Shown piece after piece: positions 1 to 12,244 of a stretch of DNA of 60,000 nt. The translations under genes were made by a program, and so were the position numbers. Each line of letters begins with the position of its first letter. Within the stretch, counting starts at the first letter, position 1. The notes below the pieces were generated by a model. The model was not told where the DNA came from. It saw only the letters and a program-made list of their open reading frames with translations, and made no database searches. Source of the stretch: Cryptomeria japonica (Eukaryota > Streptophyta > Pinopsida > Cupressales > Cupressaceae); the NCBI RefSeq assembly GCF_030272615.1, contig NC_081414.1, positions 816,272,396 to 816,332,395 of the forward strand, read 5' to 3'.

Positions 1-2
1 GT

Positions 3-41
3 GGTGATGGTGGTGCAACATCTAGTCAGAGTGGCATCTGA
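3..41 (+). pseudogene. possible C-terminal tail of an antisense ORF of E1 (PMD-gene-like tail)
   Basis: The first bases read on the plus strand as a glycine/serine-rich tail, GDGGATSSQSGI, followed by TGA at 39-41. Gly/Ser/Thr-rich tails are common at the end of plant mobile domain proteins. Related element E2 carries an antisense PMD gene on the same side of pol, so this may be the end of the E1 copy, whose body would lie left of the window. It is only 12 codons with no domain, so the call is weak. Confidence 0.3.
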
Positions 42-2648
42 GAGAGTATTTTGTATGCTCTTACATTGTTATTTTGGACTGTGTCTTAGAGGGCTCTTGG
101 TAGCCAATATTGTGGACTTCATTGTACTCTGATACATGTATGTTTTTGCAATATGATATGATATATGAGGAGATCCCATATTTTGTGAAGAGATGCATGT
201 TTGATGATATGTATGGATTTTATGCAGGATGATGATTTATGATGTATGCTTAGATGGATATTTGTACTTGCTATATGTATGTGTTGATGAGATGATTTAT
301 TTATGCATGTTTTGTGATGATTTATTCCTACATGATGTCTACATGCATGTTTTATAAATCTGATGCTAACATGTGGGTGCAGGGTGATATGCATGATTTG
401 TTGATGTAATGCTTCATGTATGCAAAGCCATGATGATGATGTGTTCATAATGAACACGATGTTTAATGATGAGATAAATAGTATTTTGTACTTTATGTCG
501 ATGCGATGATGAGATAATAATATGCAATGATGTTTGATTATATTTGAAAAGGTAATGAATGATTGAGTTATGTAAATGCATCTAGATGGGTTTTAGATGA
601 ATGTATATGTAAAATGTATAAACCAAATGTTTGAAACAAATGGTTTTGTGTGTTATGATCCAAATGTTGCTATATTATAGCTAAGTGAAATGATAATGTA
701 ATGATAATGCAACTCATGGGTAATGAATAACTGCACCTTAATGTAATTAAAAGGAGAATGAATGTATTTTAATGAATCCTAAATGAAATGAAATGAATGA
801 GTATATTCTCATACTAGATGAATAAATAAATGCACTTTTAATTGATGGATATATAAATGAACGTATGGAAGGATGGAAATCTTAAACAAATGTATGGTAA
901 ACAAGTTTAAATGATGATAAATGATGAGTTGTGAATAATACTAAATGAAATGCATAGTAATGGCTAAGAATGGTGGTAAATGCAAAGGATGACAAATTTA
1001 TCATACAAATGAATCTAAATGTTGTGATTGTGCAATGATGAAATGATAATGAACTTTAGGTAAGTAAATGCAACTAAGTGATATTAAATGCACTTGAATG
1101 AAGATCAAAGAATGAGGTTAATAAAACCTATATGCAAGTATATGATAATGAACTATATGTATTTAAATGCAACTAAATGTAATGAAATGATGGTGAGCTC
1201 ATGATAGATGAATGCAAGGTTGTTTAGACTTTGCATGATGTTCTGATGATGTATCAGAGAACTCTGTCATGATTGTATCAAGACCAACTCATTTTTCACA
1301 TAACTTCTCATATTAACTTTGTTCACACTTGCTATCAAAACCATGCATGTGAATAACGAATGATTAAATGGATGGGTGACATGCAACAAAATGCAATATA
1401 AACAGATGAGATGAAATGATGATCCATAGTGCTTTTATTTTCATCATTGAGCATGGTAATATCGAACTTGGATGAGGCAGTAGGAACCAAGGATGAAGCA
1501 TTGTACCTGCAAATAAACAGCATACATAAAGCATAAAGAAAATGGACCCTCCATAATGGTTCATGCTCATATGATCGAGGTATACGTTGTAGTCAGCAAG
1601 CCATAGTGATCCATGACCGTATTTTGCATATGATCATGTAGCTTAGTGAACTTCCCACATAGACACCATTAGTACATGCCCCAGAACTTCATCGGAATAA
1701 TTTGCAGAAGATACATAAACAATGCTTTAGGAACCATCCCGACCACTCTAATCACTTTGTGGATATCCCAGAGTAGCGTAGGAACCTGATATAAATGAAT
1801 AAAAAACCTACAAGCCAACCAAGTACTTGATAGCTTAAACAAAATTTTCTTGTCAAAGAAAATGTCATCTTGTCTTTGTTTTGGTAAGGAAGGATGCATC
1901 CTTTGTTTAAGACAGTTGTGTGTTGATGTTGATTGTTTGGTTGATATGATAAGTGATCATTGTGTGAGTATGCCAAAATGTTTGCTTGGTATCTACTTGG
2001 ATGAGTAGGTACAAGGTGTTGCCATTTTTTGATTGATTTTTGATGTTTTTATGATGTTTTGTGGATTTTGTGAGTGTTTTTCAAATGTTTTTGGTATTTT
2101 GATGATTGTTTTTTTTTAATGTTTTTGGTATTTTGATGATTATTTTTTAATGTTTTTGGTGTTTTGTGATTGTTTTTTAATGTTTTTGGTATTTTGATTG
2201 TTTTCAAGTGTTTTTGGTATTTTGTGAGATAGTTTTGAATGAAGAAATCAATGAATCACAAGTAATGTAGAATCCACTTCCATCAATATGTTAAGAGCAT
2301 TGCCCCTAGTTTAGACATGACTATGAAAAAGTGGGACGCAAGACGCATGAAGTACTATCTTTGATTGTAGATGAAATAACAAGCCATGGCTTTGATGGAT
2401 GAGTGGATGCAATGAATGTGATTGCAACAAGTTTGAAAGATAATAGAGCCATAGCCTTTACGAGTGGTGCTTGTTTGCCAGGTTTTCACCATCACACTTA
2501 CCCAAGGCGCCACCGAAGTGGTTGTTCACCGTTTGGATGAATGATTTCTCTTTACTGTTTTGATGTTTTTGTATTTTCTTTAGGACATACATATGAATGT
2601 TTTTGGTGTTTTTCCGGTATGTAAGGGAGCCTGATACTCTGTACAACT
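42..2648. other. E1 3' non-coding region, ATGA-rich low complexity
   Basis: This is the stretch between the E1 integrase and its missing 3' LTR. From about 150 to 1250 the plus strand is dense in ATG/AATG/ATGA words without a strict period. From about 2030 to 2230 there are irregular repeats of a TGTTTTTGGTATTTTGATG-type unit. Segments near 1420-1510 and 2470-2560 resemble 14240-14340 and 15170-15250 of E2, for example the shared words CATTGTACCTG and GGCGCCAC near a TTTTCACC. This supports a common element family. I see no coding domain. Confidence 0.6.
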
Positions 2649-3785
2649 TTATGTATAAAACCATTTGAGGTGCATGCTGTTGATTGGATCTGCTAGTGGT
2701 TCTCCTTTTGAAGTAGCTAACTGATATGCCCCGGACCCAAATACAACAGTGATGATATATGGACCCAGCCAGTTTGATTCAAACTTTCCCTGATGTTCTC
2801 GATTGGGTTGGTTACGAGGATTCTCTTTTACAACAAGATCACCTACCTCAAATGTGCGAGGTCTAACTCGATGATTATAGCTTATGCTCATGCGTTGCTG
2901 ATAAGCTTTGAGGTGATTATATGCAGCTTGTCGTTTCTCATCAAGTAGCTCTAAGTCCTGAAGACGTGATACCCTATATGCTTTGTCATCTATGAGATGA
3001 TGCAAGGAAACCCATAGTGATGGTATCTCAACCTCAACGGGTAAGATAGCTTCTGCACCATAGACCAGTGACAAGTGAGTAGGGAGTTGTGCCTGTAGGG
3101 GTTTGAATGCTAGTTTGATACGCCCATAGTGCTGGATTTAATTGAACATGCCAATCACGGCCGGCATCATTGACTGTTTTCTTGAGGATTCTTAATATGT
3201 TCTTGTTCGATGCTTCGGCCTGACCATTTCCTTGTGGGTAATAGGGAGTCAAAAAGCGGTGTTGGATGTGAAACTTCTCACAGTTTCCATAGACATCCTA
3301 GTTTTTTAAAGGAAGCCTGTCATCTGTGATGATGGACATGGGTACACCATACCGGCAGATGATGTAATTAAGGATGAATGAGACGATCTGCTTGCCGGTG
3401 ACTTGGATAAGTGGAACAACTTCGATCCACTTTGTGAAGTATTCGGTGGCGGCAATAATGAATTTGTCATCATTGGATGAAGATGGATGAATTTTACCCA
3501 CAAGGTCAAGTCCCCATTGACAAAATGGCCATGGTGTTGTGATTGGTTGTAATTCTTATGCTAGTGCATGTATCAGGTCTCCATGAATTTGACATTTCTT
3601 GTATTTACTGACAAAGCAGTATGAGTCTTTTTCCATGGACAGTCAATAGTATCCAACACGTATGATCTTCTTTGCTAAGGAAGGACCGCTTACGTGAGTT
3701 CCACAAATTCCTTCATCTACCCCTTCCAAGGCCTTTGTTATCTTATCCTGTTCCAAACATCGAAGGAGAGTACCATCAAGACTGC
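2649..3785 (-). pseudogene. pol: E1 integrase, degenerate
   Basis: In element orientation this begins with an HHCC zinc-binding module near 3735-3560, recognisable from GICGTH and KKCQIHGDLIH. Its first histidine position reads Asp (VDEG) and the first Cys of the C-x2-C pair reads Tyr (KYKKC). The core follows with D in WGLDLVG, D in IITDD and E in GNGQAEASNK, the D,D-35-E set. It ends with a GPY-type module (NWLGPYIIT) around 2660-2760. There are in-frame stops near 3684, 3565 and 3300, and a frameshift near 3040-3075. The integrase would insert element cDNA; this copy cannot make it. Confidence 0.88.
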
Positions 3786-3786
3786 G

Positions 3787-4908
3787 TCAGTATAGGGTTT
3801 CAATAATAATGGTATATCGAGTGGTTTGGTGAATGAAGGTTTTATGTTGGTTATTCGATTGGTTAGGAGGAAGTGTGTGATCATGGAGGTAGGTGTAGAA
3901 CTCATCATACCATAGGGATTCGGAACCAATAAGGCAACATATCATCTCAAATTCAAGGATATCATAAGCAGGAATCCAAAGTTGTTCTACCAAGAACTCA
4001 TAGCGTGTTGAATTCTGTGGAAGATCTAGGAGAGATGCGATGGTAGCCATTACGTCAGCAGCTCGATTATGATCTTTGGGTATCTTCTCAAAGGTGATAG
4101 TAGTGAATGATGCCTTTAAATTGTCCATCATTTATTTGTATGTCATGAGTTTGTCATCCTTGGTCTGATATTCATCTGTTACTTGTCGGATGACCAATTG
4201 GGAGTCGTCATATATCTGTAACTCTTTCAATTTCCATTGTATGGCTAGTCTGAGTCCTGTGATCAAGGCCTCATATTCTGCTATGTTGTTCATGCATGGA
4301 AAAGTGAGCCTGTAAGACTTTGGGATGTTGTCACCTTGAGGTGTGATAAACAAAATGCCTACCCCTAAGCCATGCCTATTGTATGAAGCATCAAAGTATA
4401 GTTTCCATGGTTGTGCTACTGTGATCATGAATATCTCTTCATTTGGAAAATTGGAAATGAGAGGATGATCATCTATGAGTGGTGCATCAGCCAACTGATC
4501 TACAATAACTTGACCCTTTATAGTTTTATAGTCCACACACTTGATGTCAAATTCACTTAGAATCATCACCCATTTGGCCAAGCGGCCTGTCAATGTTGCT
4601 TTGCTGAGTAAGTATTTTAGTGGATCGATCTTGGAAATGAGTTGTACTTTATGTGTTAATAGATAGTGCCTCAGTTTAGTGGCTGCTAAGATAACTGCTA
4701 AGCAAGCTCGCTCAATAGGTGTGTAATTGAGTTCATAGCCAACCAGTGTGTGAGAGATGTAGTAAACATCACACTCTTTCCCTTCTGCATTGTGTTGTGC
4801 CAGTAGTACACCCAATGTTGTACTTGTTGCTGAAATATAGAGTAATAGAGGTCTACGTGGATCTGGTGGGATCAACAATGGTGTATTCATGAGATAGTCT
4901 TTAAGCAT
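3787..4908 (-). pseudogene. pol: E1 RNase H plus second (archaeal-type) RNase H
   Basis: The upstream half (about 4908-4500) is the usual Ty3/Gypsy RNase H, with LYISATSTTLGVLLAQ and the RACLAVILAATKLRHYLL helix. The second half (about 4425-4000) is a separate RNase H fold: LYFDASYNRHGLGVGILF (catalytic Asp), NNIAEYEALITGLRLA (Glu), IYDDSQLVIRQV (Asp), then KDHNRAADVMA. A duplicated RNase H is characteristic of the Tat lineage. One in-frame TAA (about 4132) separates the last part from the rest; otherwise the frame is open. RNase H removes the RNA strand during reverse transcription. Confidence 0.88.
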
Positions 4909-4999
4909 CTGGAATGCTTGCTAGCATCTGGTATCCCATTGAAAGCGAATGTTCTTATGTAATAAGTGTGTAAAGGGGTGACACTTATCTGCTAGTGGT

Positions 5000-6000
5000 G
5001 CAATGAATCTTCAGATGGATTGTAGTCATCCTTGTAATGTCCTTAGCTGAGTGATATTCTTTGGAGGTGGCATGTCCATGATTGCCTTGACTTTTGTTGG
5101 ATCGACCTCTATGCCTTTGTTTGAGACAATGTATCCTAGAAGTTTCCCTGAGGTTACTCCAAAGACACATTTCTTTGGGTTGAGGCGAACATGATATATA
5201 ATTTTTTTTTGATAAAAGTGGATAGAACCACTGAACTATATTAAAAGAGGCAAACATTATATTGTTCCAGTCGATCAAAGATTTTATCTAAGATTTCTAG
5301 ATGACCTTCTCGTGTTAAGGATTTTGCCAATAAATCATCGACATAATCCTCCATGATGGTGTACATCATATCATGAAATATGGTGGTCATTACTCTTTGG
5401 TAGGTTTTTCCTGCATTCTTTAGACCATAAGGCATTACATTCCAGCAGTATGTTCCCCATGGCCATGTGAAGGTTGTCTTATGTTGATCATGTGGTGTGA
5501 TCTTAATCTGATTGTACCCTGAAAAGCCATCCATGAGTGAAAGCATGACATGTCCTATTGTTAGGTCCACTATTATGTCGATGTTGGGTAGGGGGAAGTC
5601 ATATTTAGGACATGCCTTGTTCAGATCTTTGAAATCAGTATAGATGTAGATGCCCCCATTTGGTTTGCCGATAGGCACAATGTTGGAGATCCAATCTGCA
5701 TAATCAATTGGTCTAATAAAACCAACATCCAGGAGTTTCTTAAGTTCTGCTTTGACTAATATTGCAAGCTGGGGATGCATCTTGCGAAACTTTTGTTTGA
5801 CAGGCTTAGCTCCTTCTGCAACGGTGAGGTGATGCATGACTAAATCTGGATCAAGATGAGGCATGTCTGCATATGACCATGCAAAGTTAATTTGGCACTT
5901 CTGGAAGAATTCTACAAACTTAGGTTGTTCCTCTAGAGTCAAAAGAGATGCCAGATGTATGTGATGAGGAGTCTCAGGAGTCCCCACATTGTATTCTTTT
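5000..6000 (-). pseudogene. pol: E1 reverse transcriptase, interrupted by a 65-bp insertion
   Basis: The frame 5987-5258 reads through AWSYADMPHLDPDLVMHHL, SNIVPIGKPNGG, YTDFKDLNKACPKYDFPLP, LMDGFSGYNQIKI and the catalytic MEDYVDDLLAKS, so both YVDD aspartates are present. After EQYNV the frame is broken by a small insertion (5193-5257). The expected continuation, encoding NPKKCVFGV-like residues and the thumb/connection, is still legible near 5185-5000. RT copies the element RNA into DNA. Confidence 0.9.
5193..5257 (-). repeat. short poly(A)-tailed insertion with 5-bp target duplication in E1 RT
   Basis: Compared with the expected RT sequence, about 60 bases are extra. On the minus strand they read as a short non-coding segment ending in TTATC followed by nine A and an AT-rich end. 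AACAT occurs at both borders (5188-5192 and 5253-5257 on the plus strand). A 3' poly(A) tract plus a duplicated target suggests a severely 5'-truncated LINE/SINE-type insertion. It shifts the pol frame. Confidence 0.6.
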
Positions 6001-6023
6001 GTTTCCTCAATGAGGATTGTTGA

Positions 6024-7492
6024 TCATTCCTGTTGTGTACTAGAGGGGAGGATGTCAAACCTTTCATCCTCAAGCGCCTCATAGAGGTTTTCACCATTGG
6101 ATACACTCTTTCTTTTTACTTTTTTGGGATCAAACAGTGCCACGGTGTGGTTTTCACTGGAAGATCCATGTGTGATCGTTATATTTTTGCAGCTGAAAGG
6201 TTTGGCATCTGCCCCAAAGTATGTTGCGCTATTTAGCTCAATGGCGAATCCATCTTTATGATCCCCGCTTGGTATGCTATCCCTTAGTTCCAAAAAGTCA
6301 ATGATGGCCTCATCATTTTGGAATTGGCCAAGGCATGGGGGATTAGATTGGTTCCATTCGATGAGTTCAGGGTGTTTAATAGGCATTACCTCATCGATCA
6401 GGTTAAGTTCATAAGATGTGTCAGTGAGGGTTAGGATGTTATGGTGAAGGTTGTTGATGGTACTCTCCCTGTTTGAATCGGGTGTAGGATGTGACGTAGG
6501 GTCTGTGGAAGAGGTCTCCAGTTTAGGAACCCAAGATGTCTTTATTTGTGCTTCGTCGTAAACAGGGATGTCCTTGCGAGGTGGAGGTAGGGATGTGTCT
6601 TCTTCGTCTGAAGTATTAAGTTGTACTGAATCAAATTCCCGGTCTCTGAGTCACTTTCTAGTATCCGATTGCTATACCATACCGGGATATCCTTTGAGTT
6701 AAACACTGCAGGTGTAACTGGCTAATGGACCTTTGTAGATGAAATGATTGGTGTTGCAGGAAGGATTATGGGGATTAGTGAATCCGATATTGGGAGTATC
6801 GACAGTGTTGAATCTGCTGCTCCTGATGGAATTGTCAGTGTTGTCGATACTGTTGGGGGTTCTGATACTGCTAATGGAGTTGTTGAGGCAGTTGTTGTTG
6901 TTGATGGAGTAGGTGGTTTGATTAGTGGGACGATTGGTGATGTGGATAATATTGCTAGGATTTTTAGCCTTATTGGGGCAGTTAGTGTGGTGCTTGGTGT
7001 TGCTGATATAATCAAAGGCAACCTCTTTATGTTTGTAGTAGGCTGATATAGAGGTTTACTAGGTTTTCCTTTGAATTTGAGTTTAGGAAGGATCTCTTTT
7101 TGAAATCCTAATCTAGTGTTATCTTTAGGCTTTAATTCTGGCTGCAGTGGCTCATGTCGTCCTTGCTTGCAAGGTCCCAATGCACTCTGACCACCATAAC
7201 CCATTCTTTGCATAATGAGAAGGCCTTTGCCATACTGATCTGTGGGAAGCTTAGCTTGTGGGATGTCCGTGGTGATAAGGTCTTTATAGATCCATTCTAC
7301 TAAATCTTCATCTCTGGTCTCTTCTTCTTGACTCTTTCCAAGGATGAAAGGCGTCAAAGTGCATGCTGGTTTGACTAGTGGCTTTTGAAGTAACCTTTGT
7401 GGTTTACCATGTGTTATGGGGGAAGTGGGCATTTGTGTTGGTCCTAGGGAGTACAATCTAAGCCAACTCTTTTGTGTTGGACAAATGCCCAC
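6024..7492 (-). pseudogene. pol: E1 gag-pol spacer with G-patch motif
   Basis: This is coding-like sequence between protease and RT. Near 7200-7130 the frame reads MQRMGYGGQSALGPCKQG, a G-patch-like glycine motif found at this place in many plant Ty3/Gypsy polyproteins. About 7050-6722 is a Ser/Thr/Pro-rich low-complexity tail (TTLTAPIRL, PSTTTTASTTPL). A second frame at 6386-6024 (MPIKHPELIEWNQ...) has no recognised domain. G-patches are thought to bind nucleic acid; the role here is unknown. Confidence 0.65.
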
Positions 7493-7590
7493 TTCTCTTG
7501 CTTGGGTATGGTGGTGTTTGAACTGGAAAGAGAAGTTGGACTTACATGTGACGTGGATGGGATAGCTTCTCTGTTGTTGGGAACAGTAAT

Positions 7591-8214
7591 CTATGGTTGA
7601 TGGTTGATATTGTTACAATATGCAAATGGATTTGCATCACCCAGGATTGTAATTTCTACACCATCATGAGGAAAATTGATACACTGGTGGTAAGTGGATG
7701 GAACGGCTTGCATGGCGTGTATCCAAGGTCTTCCTAGCAACAAATTGTATGATAGAGGAAGGTCCAGAACTTGACATATGATGTATTTCATCACCGGGCC
7801 CACTCAAATTGGTAACACAACTGCTCCTTTGGAAGAACGCTCTGCATCATCATAGGCTTTGATTGTTATCTTCTTACGGGGATCCACTGATTCAATTGAA
7901 TATCCCAAGGCTGTGACTAATTGTAGTGTACAGATATTCAGACCTGCTCCATTGTCGATCAAGACTCGCTTGATCCTATGTTGTTTGATAAACCCTTCAA
8001 TATGGAGTGAGGCGTTATGAGGTTGCTCGAAAGATGTATTGTCACTTTTAGAAAAAGTGAGACAAGGTGATGACCTTAGATTTCCAACCATGGCTTGGAG
8101 TTGATCTGTATTTAGGTTTGTAGGGACTGACACCTCTTGGAGAGCTTGATCCAAGATTGTTTTATGAGATGGGGATAGGCGCAATACCTCTAAGATAGAT
8201 ATCAGTGCAGGCAT
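7591..8214 (-). pseudogene. pol: E1 retroviral-type aspartic protease
   Basis: The frame contains KRVLIDNGAGLNICTLQ, the position of the catalytic D-[ST]-G motif, here D-N-G-A. Downstream lies LLGRPWIHAMQAVPSTYHQ, the conserved LLGRPWI-type flap/strand of plant Ty3/Gypsy proteases. One in-frame stop near 7803 separates the halves. The enzyme would process the Gag-Pol polyprotein. E2 has a homologous copy with D-G-G-A, so the odd residue after the catalytic Asp may be a lineage feature rather than damage. Confidence 0.8.
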
Positions 8215-8223
8215 TTTGTCTAA

Positions 8224-8721
8224 CTATTCCACAAGGTTATACTGCTTTGGGATAGATGGGGTGCCTTGTGGAGCTGCTTTTATGGTGATATTGCCGCGAC
8301 GTGTAACCACATTGCAGGTGGAGCTAGGATTTTTTATGGTACTAGTTGCAATTTGTTCACTGGCATCATATAGATGATTCATAGTGTAATTATAGGCAGC
8401 GCGCGCATAATCAATGGTATCAGTGTTTTGCTCTAAAGTGGAAGGACCCCTTTGATATTGTGATGGAAGTGGATTTTTAAACATGAGATGATCATTGTTT
8501 GTTGTCTTTGGGTCATGTCCTTCAATTTCGATCTCACCTCGGTCAATAAGATCTTGAATAAGATATTTCAAGCTATGACAATTGCTTGTCTTATGCCCTT
8601 TCCCTTGATGGAAATCGCAATGTTCAGTATCCCTCCACCATGAAGGTTTGACTTGAGGTTCGTAATTTGATGTTTTTGGTAATGTCACCAGACTTTGAGA
8701 AACTAACTGACGTAACACCAT
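8224..8721 (-). pseudogene. gag: E1 Gag nucleocapsid part with CHHC zinc knuckle
   Basis: The frame contains HCDFHQGKGHKTSNCHSLK, which fits C-x2-H-x4-H-x4-C, the CCHC knuckle spacing with the second ligand His instead of Cys. It is followed by LIQDLIDRGEIEIEG, typical for Gag of this lineage. The same CHHC spacing recurs twice in E3. Nucleocapsid knuckles bind the element RNA. The frame links Gag capsid (upstream) to protease (downstream). Confidence 0.75.
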
Positions 8722-8735
8722 TTCAATAGGTTCTC

Positions 8736-10011
8736 CTAAGGGAGTGTATGTTCATTTTGGTTTAAAATTTTGCTAATGTTGTCTGGGTTCCTCTTGAGGT
8801 ACATTGCGTCCTTGATTTGGGGGAGCAATTGTGTTGCTCTTGGGTGGGGGGTTTTGTCCCGCAAATTGGACCACAGGTTGTGTACTTTTGATAGTTCTAG
8901 CATCCACAACCCCATCATTGATGATGTTCTTGTTTTTGTTCCAGAAGCTAGGTTTATCTTTGTTGAATCGCGGGTGAGGTGCATCTTTGGGTTCATTGTA
9001 TATTTTGATAAGTCACTTTTTGATGAGGGCCCTCTCGCATTTTAAACTCTGTGTGATCATGTCATTGAAAGACTCTGTTCCTTTCATGTCTAAATGAAAT
9101 TCCATTTCTTTGTTCAAGTTGGAAATAAATATTTCCACTAGCTCTCTTTCAGGTAGCTGAAGGGAACGTCTGCTAGACATTTGTCGCCATCGTTGCAGGA
9201 AAGCTGAAAATAGTTCCCCTAGTTTTTGCTTAATGTTGCATAGATCGGCCATGGTGATATCGTGTTCAATGTTATGTGAGTAATGTGCAATGAATTTCTG
9301 GACTAGTTCTTTGAATGCCCTAATGTTGCCTATCAGTCGGGAAAACCATTGCGTGGTTGTCCCTGCCAAACTTTGAGGAAAGAGACGCATTAGGTGTGTG
9401 TCCTCATATGCCACTTCTAGGCATGTTGAATGGAATTCTCTAACATGATCGCGAGGGTCTCCTTTTCCTCTATACTTTTCAAACTTGGGTGTTTCAAACC
9501 CTCGTGGAAAAGGTGGCATATGTAGATTCCTATCAAAGGGATAGGGACAAATATCATTAAGTGAAAACTGGTTAGTTTTCACACCACTCTGAAGTTGTTG
9601 GGCGAGATTCTCGACTTGTTGCCACAACATGTCTATGTCATTTGGAGGTGGAGGAGGTGGGGGATTTTCTTGATGAAGGTTGTATCTGATGTGATCTTGA
9701 CCTCTTTCCTTCTCATTACGACTTTGGTGTTTCGATGCTCGCCTTAGTTGGGCTATATCAAAATCAGAGGGTAGTTTGGCTCCCTCTTGGGCAAGTCTTA
9801 AAAAGTGAGCATCAACATTGCTCCTAAGTATCTTGTCAAAAAGTTGATTAAAGAGAGGGTTGTGTTGTGCCATTTCTATTACTGCAGGAGTAGGAGTACT
9901 TGGATTTTCATCATTTGCGTTTCCTCCAAGGGCTTCTTGGAATTCATTGAGATTTTCCTCCTCTTCCTCTTCAATTTCTAGTTGTCTAGACTTTGATTTG
10001 GTTTGAGCCAT
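8736..10011 (-). pseudogene. gag: E1 Gag capsid region
   Basis: I place the start at the ATG at 10011-10009 (MAQTKSKSRQLEIEEEEE), because it aligns with the E2 start (MVETRSQKSRRE); an in-frame ATG at 10134 is further upstream. A Glu-rich stretch follows, then the retrotransposon Gag core: PFPRGFETPKFEKYRGKG, HVREFHSTCLEVAYEDTHL, RLFPQSLAGTTTQWFSRL, QKFIAHYSHNIE and FLQRWRQMSSR. The frame is open to 9013. After that the linker to the zinc knuckle continues with a frameshift and stops (8996-8736). Gag forms the virus-like particle. Confidence 0.88.
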
Positions 10012-10134
10012 TTTGTTTACAAGTTTTGTTGAAGTTTGATGAAAATGATGATGAGTTGGTGATGAAATGAAAGATTGATGTTCGGTGAAGTGTTTTGCAT
10101 ATGGATCTCTAAAACTAAAGGTAGATGTTACCAA

Positions 10135-11451
10135 AAGTTCTTCCTTGAATTGCTTGTTGTGTTTGTTGACAATGTTTGATGTGATAAGGTTTAGAGAGAT
10201 CTGAGATGTGTTACAGAGCCATCTACCTAGTAATGAGAGGATTCACTCATAGACTAGTTTTAACTTGCGTAGAAATGCCTCTTAGGATGAGTTTATCCTA
10301 GATGTAGAGACGCCGTAAAAAGTGATGTATTGTGTTTGATTCAAGCAATATCAAAATAGAACTTAGGACAAAAACCTCTTGATGTTTTGAGAGTTGGAAT
10401 GGATTGATGTGTGTGAATGTGAGAATGGATGAGATGCTAACTTCAATAAAAACTCTGTTACATAGGGGACAAATTCTTCCTCTTCTCTTTCAGGAGTTGG
10501 TGGTTCTTCCCGAGCTATGTTATATGTGATGCAAATGTCTGGAAAGAAGTCAAGATTGATTTTACCTCCTTTGTTTTTGTGATAAATTAAAGCTCAATAT
10601 TGAGTAAAAGCTCTACGGTTTAATGACTCTTGATCAAACTCGTTTGATTTTACTTGAAGATATAGACGCATGTGACTTAAGAAAGCTCTATGAGAGACAA
10701 ATATTTGTCTATTTAGATAGAAGAATTTCCTCCTTTTGATAAAAGCCTTTGAGCTCAATAGTCTTTTCTTCAAGTTGATGTGTTGATGAAGATTCTTCTT
10801 TCTCAAGATGTGAAGAATGGTCATATAGTTTGATACTTTTGTTGTTGCTCTTGGTTTTTTTTTATCTTTTGTTGGTATTTTGAAAATGTTTATGTTGGAT
10901 GAATACTTGTTTTTTGAACTAATTTTTTATTTTTCTTTGACAAGAAAACAAAGCAAGCACACAAACACAAGAATGTTACCTCTAAAGGCACAAATAAGTG
11001 TGGGTCTAGATTAACCCAATCTTTGGACTTTTATGACCCTTTCCTTCCAAATGTTTTTGAGTATGTTTTTCCAAAAAGCTCGAAGTCGGCTCAATGTATC
11101 ACTGGTCTTGACACAAAACAAAGACACTTCAAACACTCTTTATCCTTAAGGTTAAATGGCCAGTTGCGATAATTTCAGCCAACTTGATATATCTTCAACT
11201 TTGGTACTGCATACCTTATGAATCTCGTCATGGCAGGTAAGGATGTGATATACTAAGTCTTGCACAAGCATAACAAATAGATGATCCCTATGATGGGGGA
11301 GTTACCACTTTTATTAGGCTACAAGTAACCTTTCAAAAAGTTATGTTTCTACTAAAGGAAATATGTATGGTGAGTATCTTGGGAGCCAAACCTTCTATGC
11401 TCTTGCACTGAATTTATCACAAATATCCTCAATCAATAGAACGGGTGGGCT
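10135..11451. other. E1 leader, gag-proximal part
   Basis: This is non-coding sequence between the E1 gag start and the E2 insertion. The rest of the leader resumes at 22787. I see short T-rich runs and no domain or convincing ORF. Confidence 0.6.
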
Positions 11452-11456
11452 ACTAC
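11452..11456. repeat. target-site duplication of E2, left copy
   Basis: ACTAC lies directly before the left E2 LTR and is repeated perfectly at 22782-22786 after the right LTR. Confidence 0.92.
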
Positions 11457-12244
11457 TGTATATGGTGAAAATGGAAACAACAATATTGAAAGGCTAAATG
11501 AATTCAACCACAAAACCCTAGCCTAACAACAACAAAGATCCACCATAACATATGAAGATTACCTAAGACAAAGTAAATCAAATGAAATCACAAAGATTAT
11601 ATCATCACATGTTCAATAGGGTTTGGATCTCCATTCTTCCTATCTCCATTGATCTTGCTTGATATATTTGCTCTTAGATTTTATGTGCACAAGAGCTCAA
11701 CAAAGAACGAAAATGTGGTTGCAAGTAGGCTTGATTGCATATGCAAGTTCGAATGCTAGAAGACTTGATTAGAATACATAGTGAGTTAGTTAGGGTTTGA
11801 TAATGAAGGAAACATCTCCTTATATAGAAGACACTATATGAAATGGAGGGATAAGATTGAGAGGTGTAAAAGATAAATGGTCGGCTATGATTAGAGGGTA
11901 GGTAGAGGAAATAATAAAACAATGAGAGGGTAGGTAGTGTAGGAATTAAGAGATGAATGACATGTGTCATAAGTAGAAAAGGTTAATGAATTAATTAAAT
12001 AAATAAAGATTTATTTAATTAATAGAAGAAGTGGGATTAAATAAATAAGATATTTATTTAATTTAGGAAAAGGAAAATTTAAATAAATTAATTAATTTAT
12101 TTAAATGAGAAATAAGGCTAGAAAAGGATAAATGAATGAATTAAACAAATAATGATTTATTTAATTAATAGAAGAATTAGGCTAAAGTAATTAAATAAAT
12201 AAAGATATTTATTTAATTAGACAAGACAATTTTAGGTGTCTACA
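11457..12244 (-). repeat. E2 3' LTR
   Basis: On the plus strand it starts TGTATATGG and ends GGTGTCTACA. In element sense it is therefore TGTAGACACC...CATATACA, with canonical TG/CA ends. About 790 bp matches 21990-22781 nearly throughout. The right half is AT-rich with repeated TTAATTAAATAAAT-type words. Confidence 0.93.
11818..11827 (-). promoter_or_regulatory. TATA box of E2 3' LTR
   Basis: The minus strand reads CTATATAAGG at about the middle of the LTR, where the U3 promoter is expected. The same element is at 22351-22360 in the 5' LTR. Confidence 0.55.

Noticed and set aside
6744-7046. Plus-strand 100-aa Val/Gly/Asp-rich ORF
   Set aside because: Antisense shadow of the Ser/Thr-rich E1 spacer.
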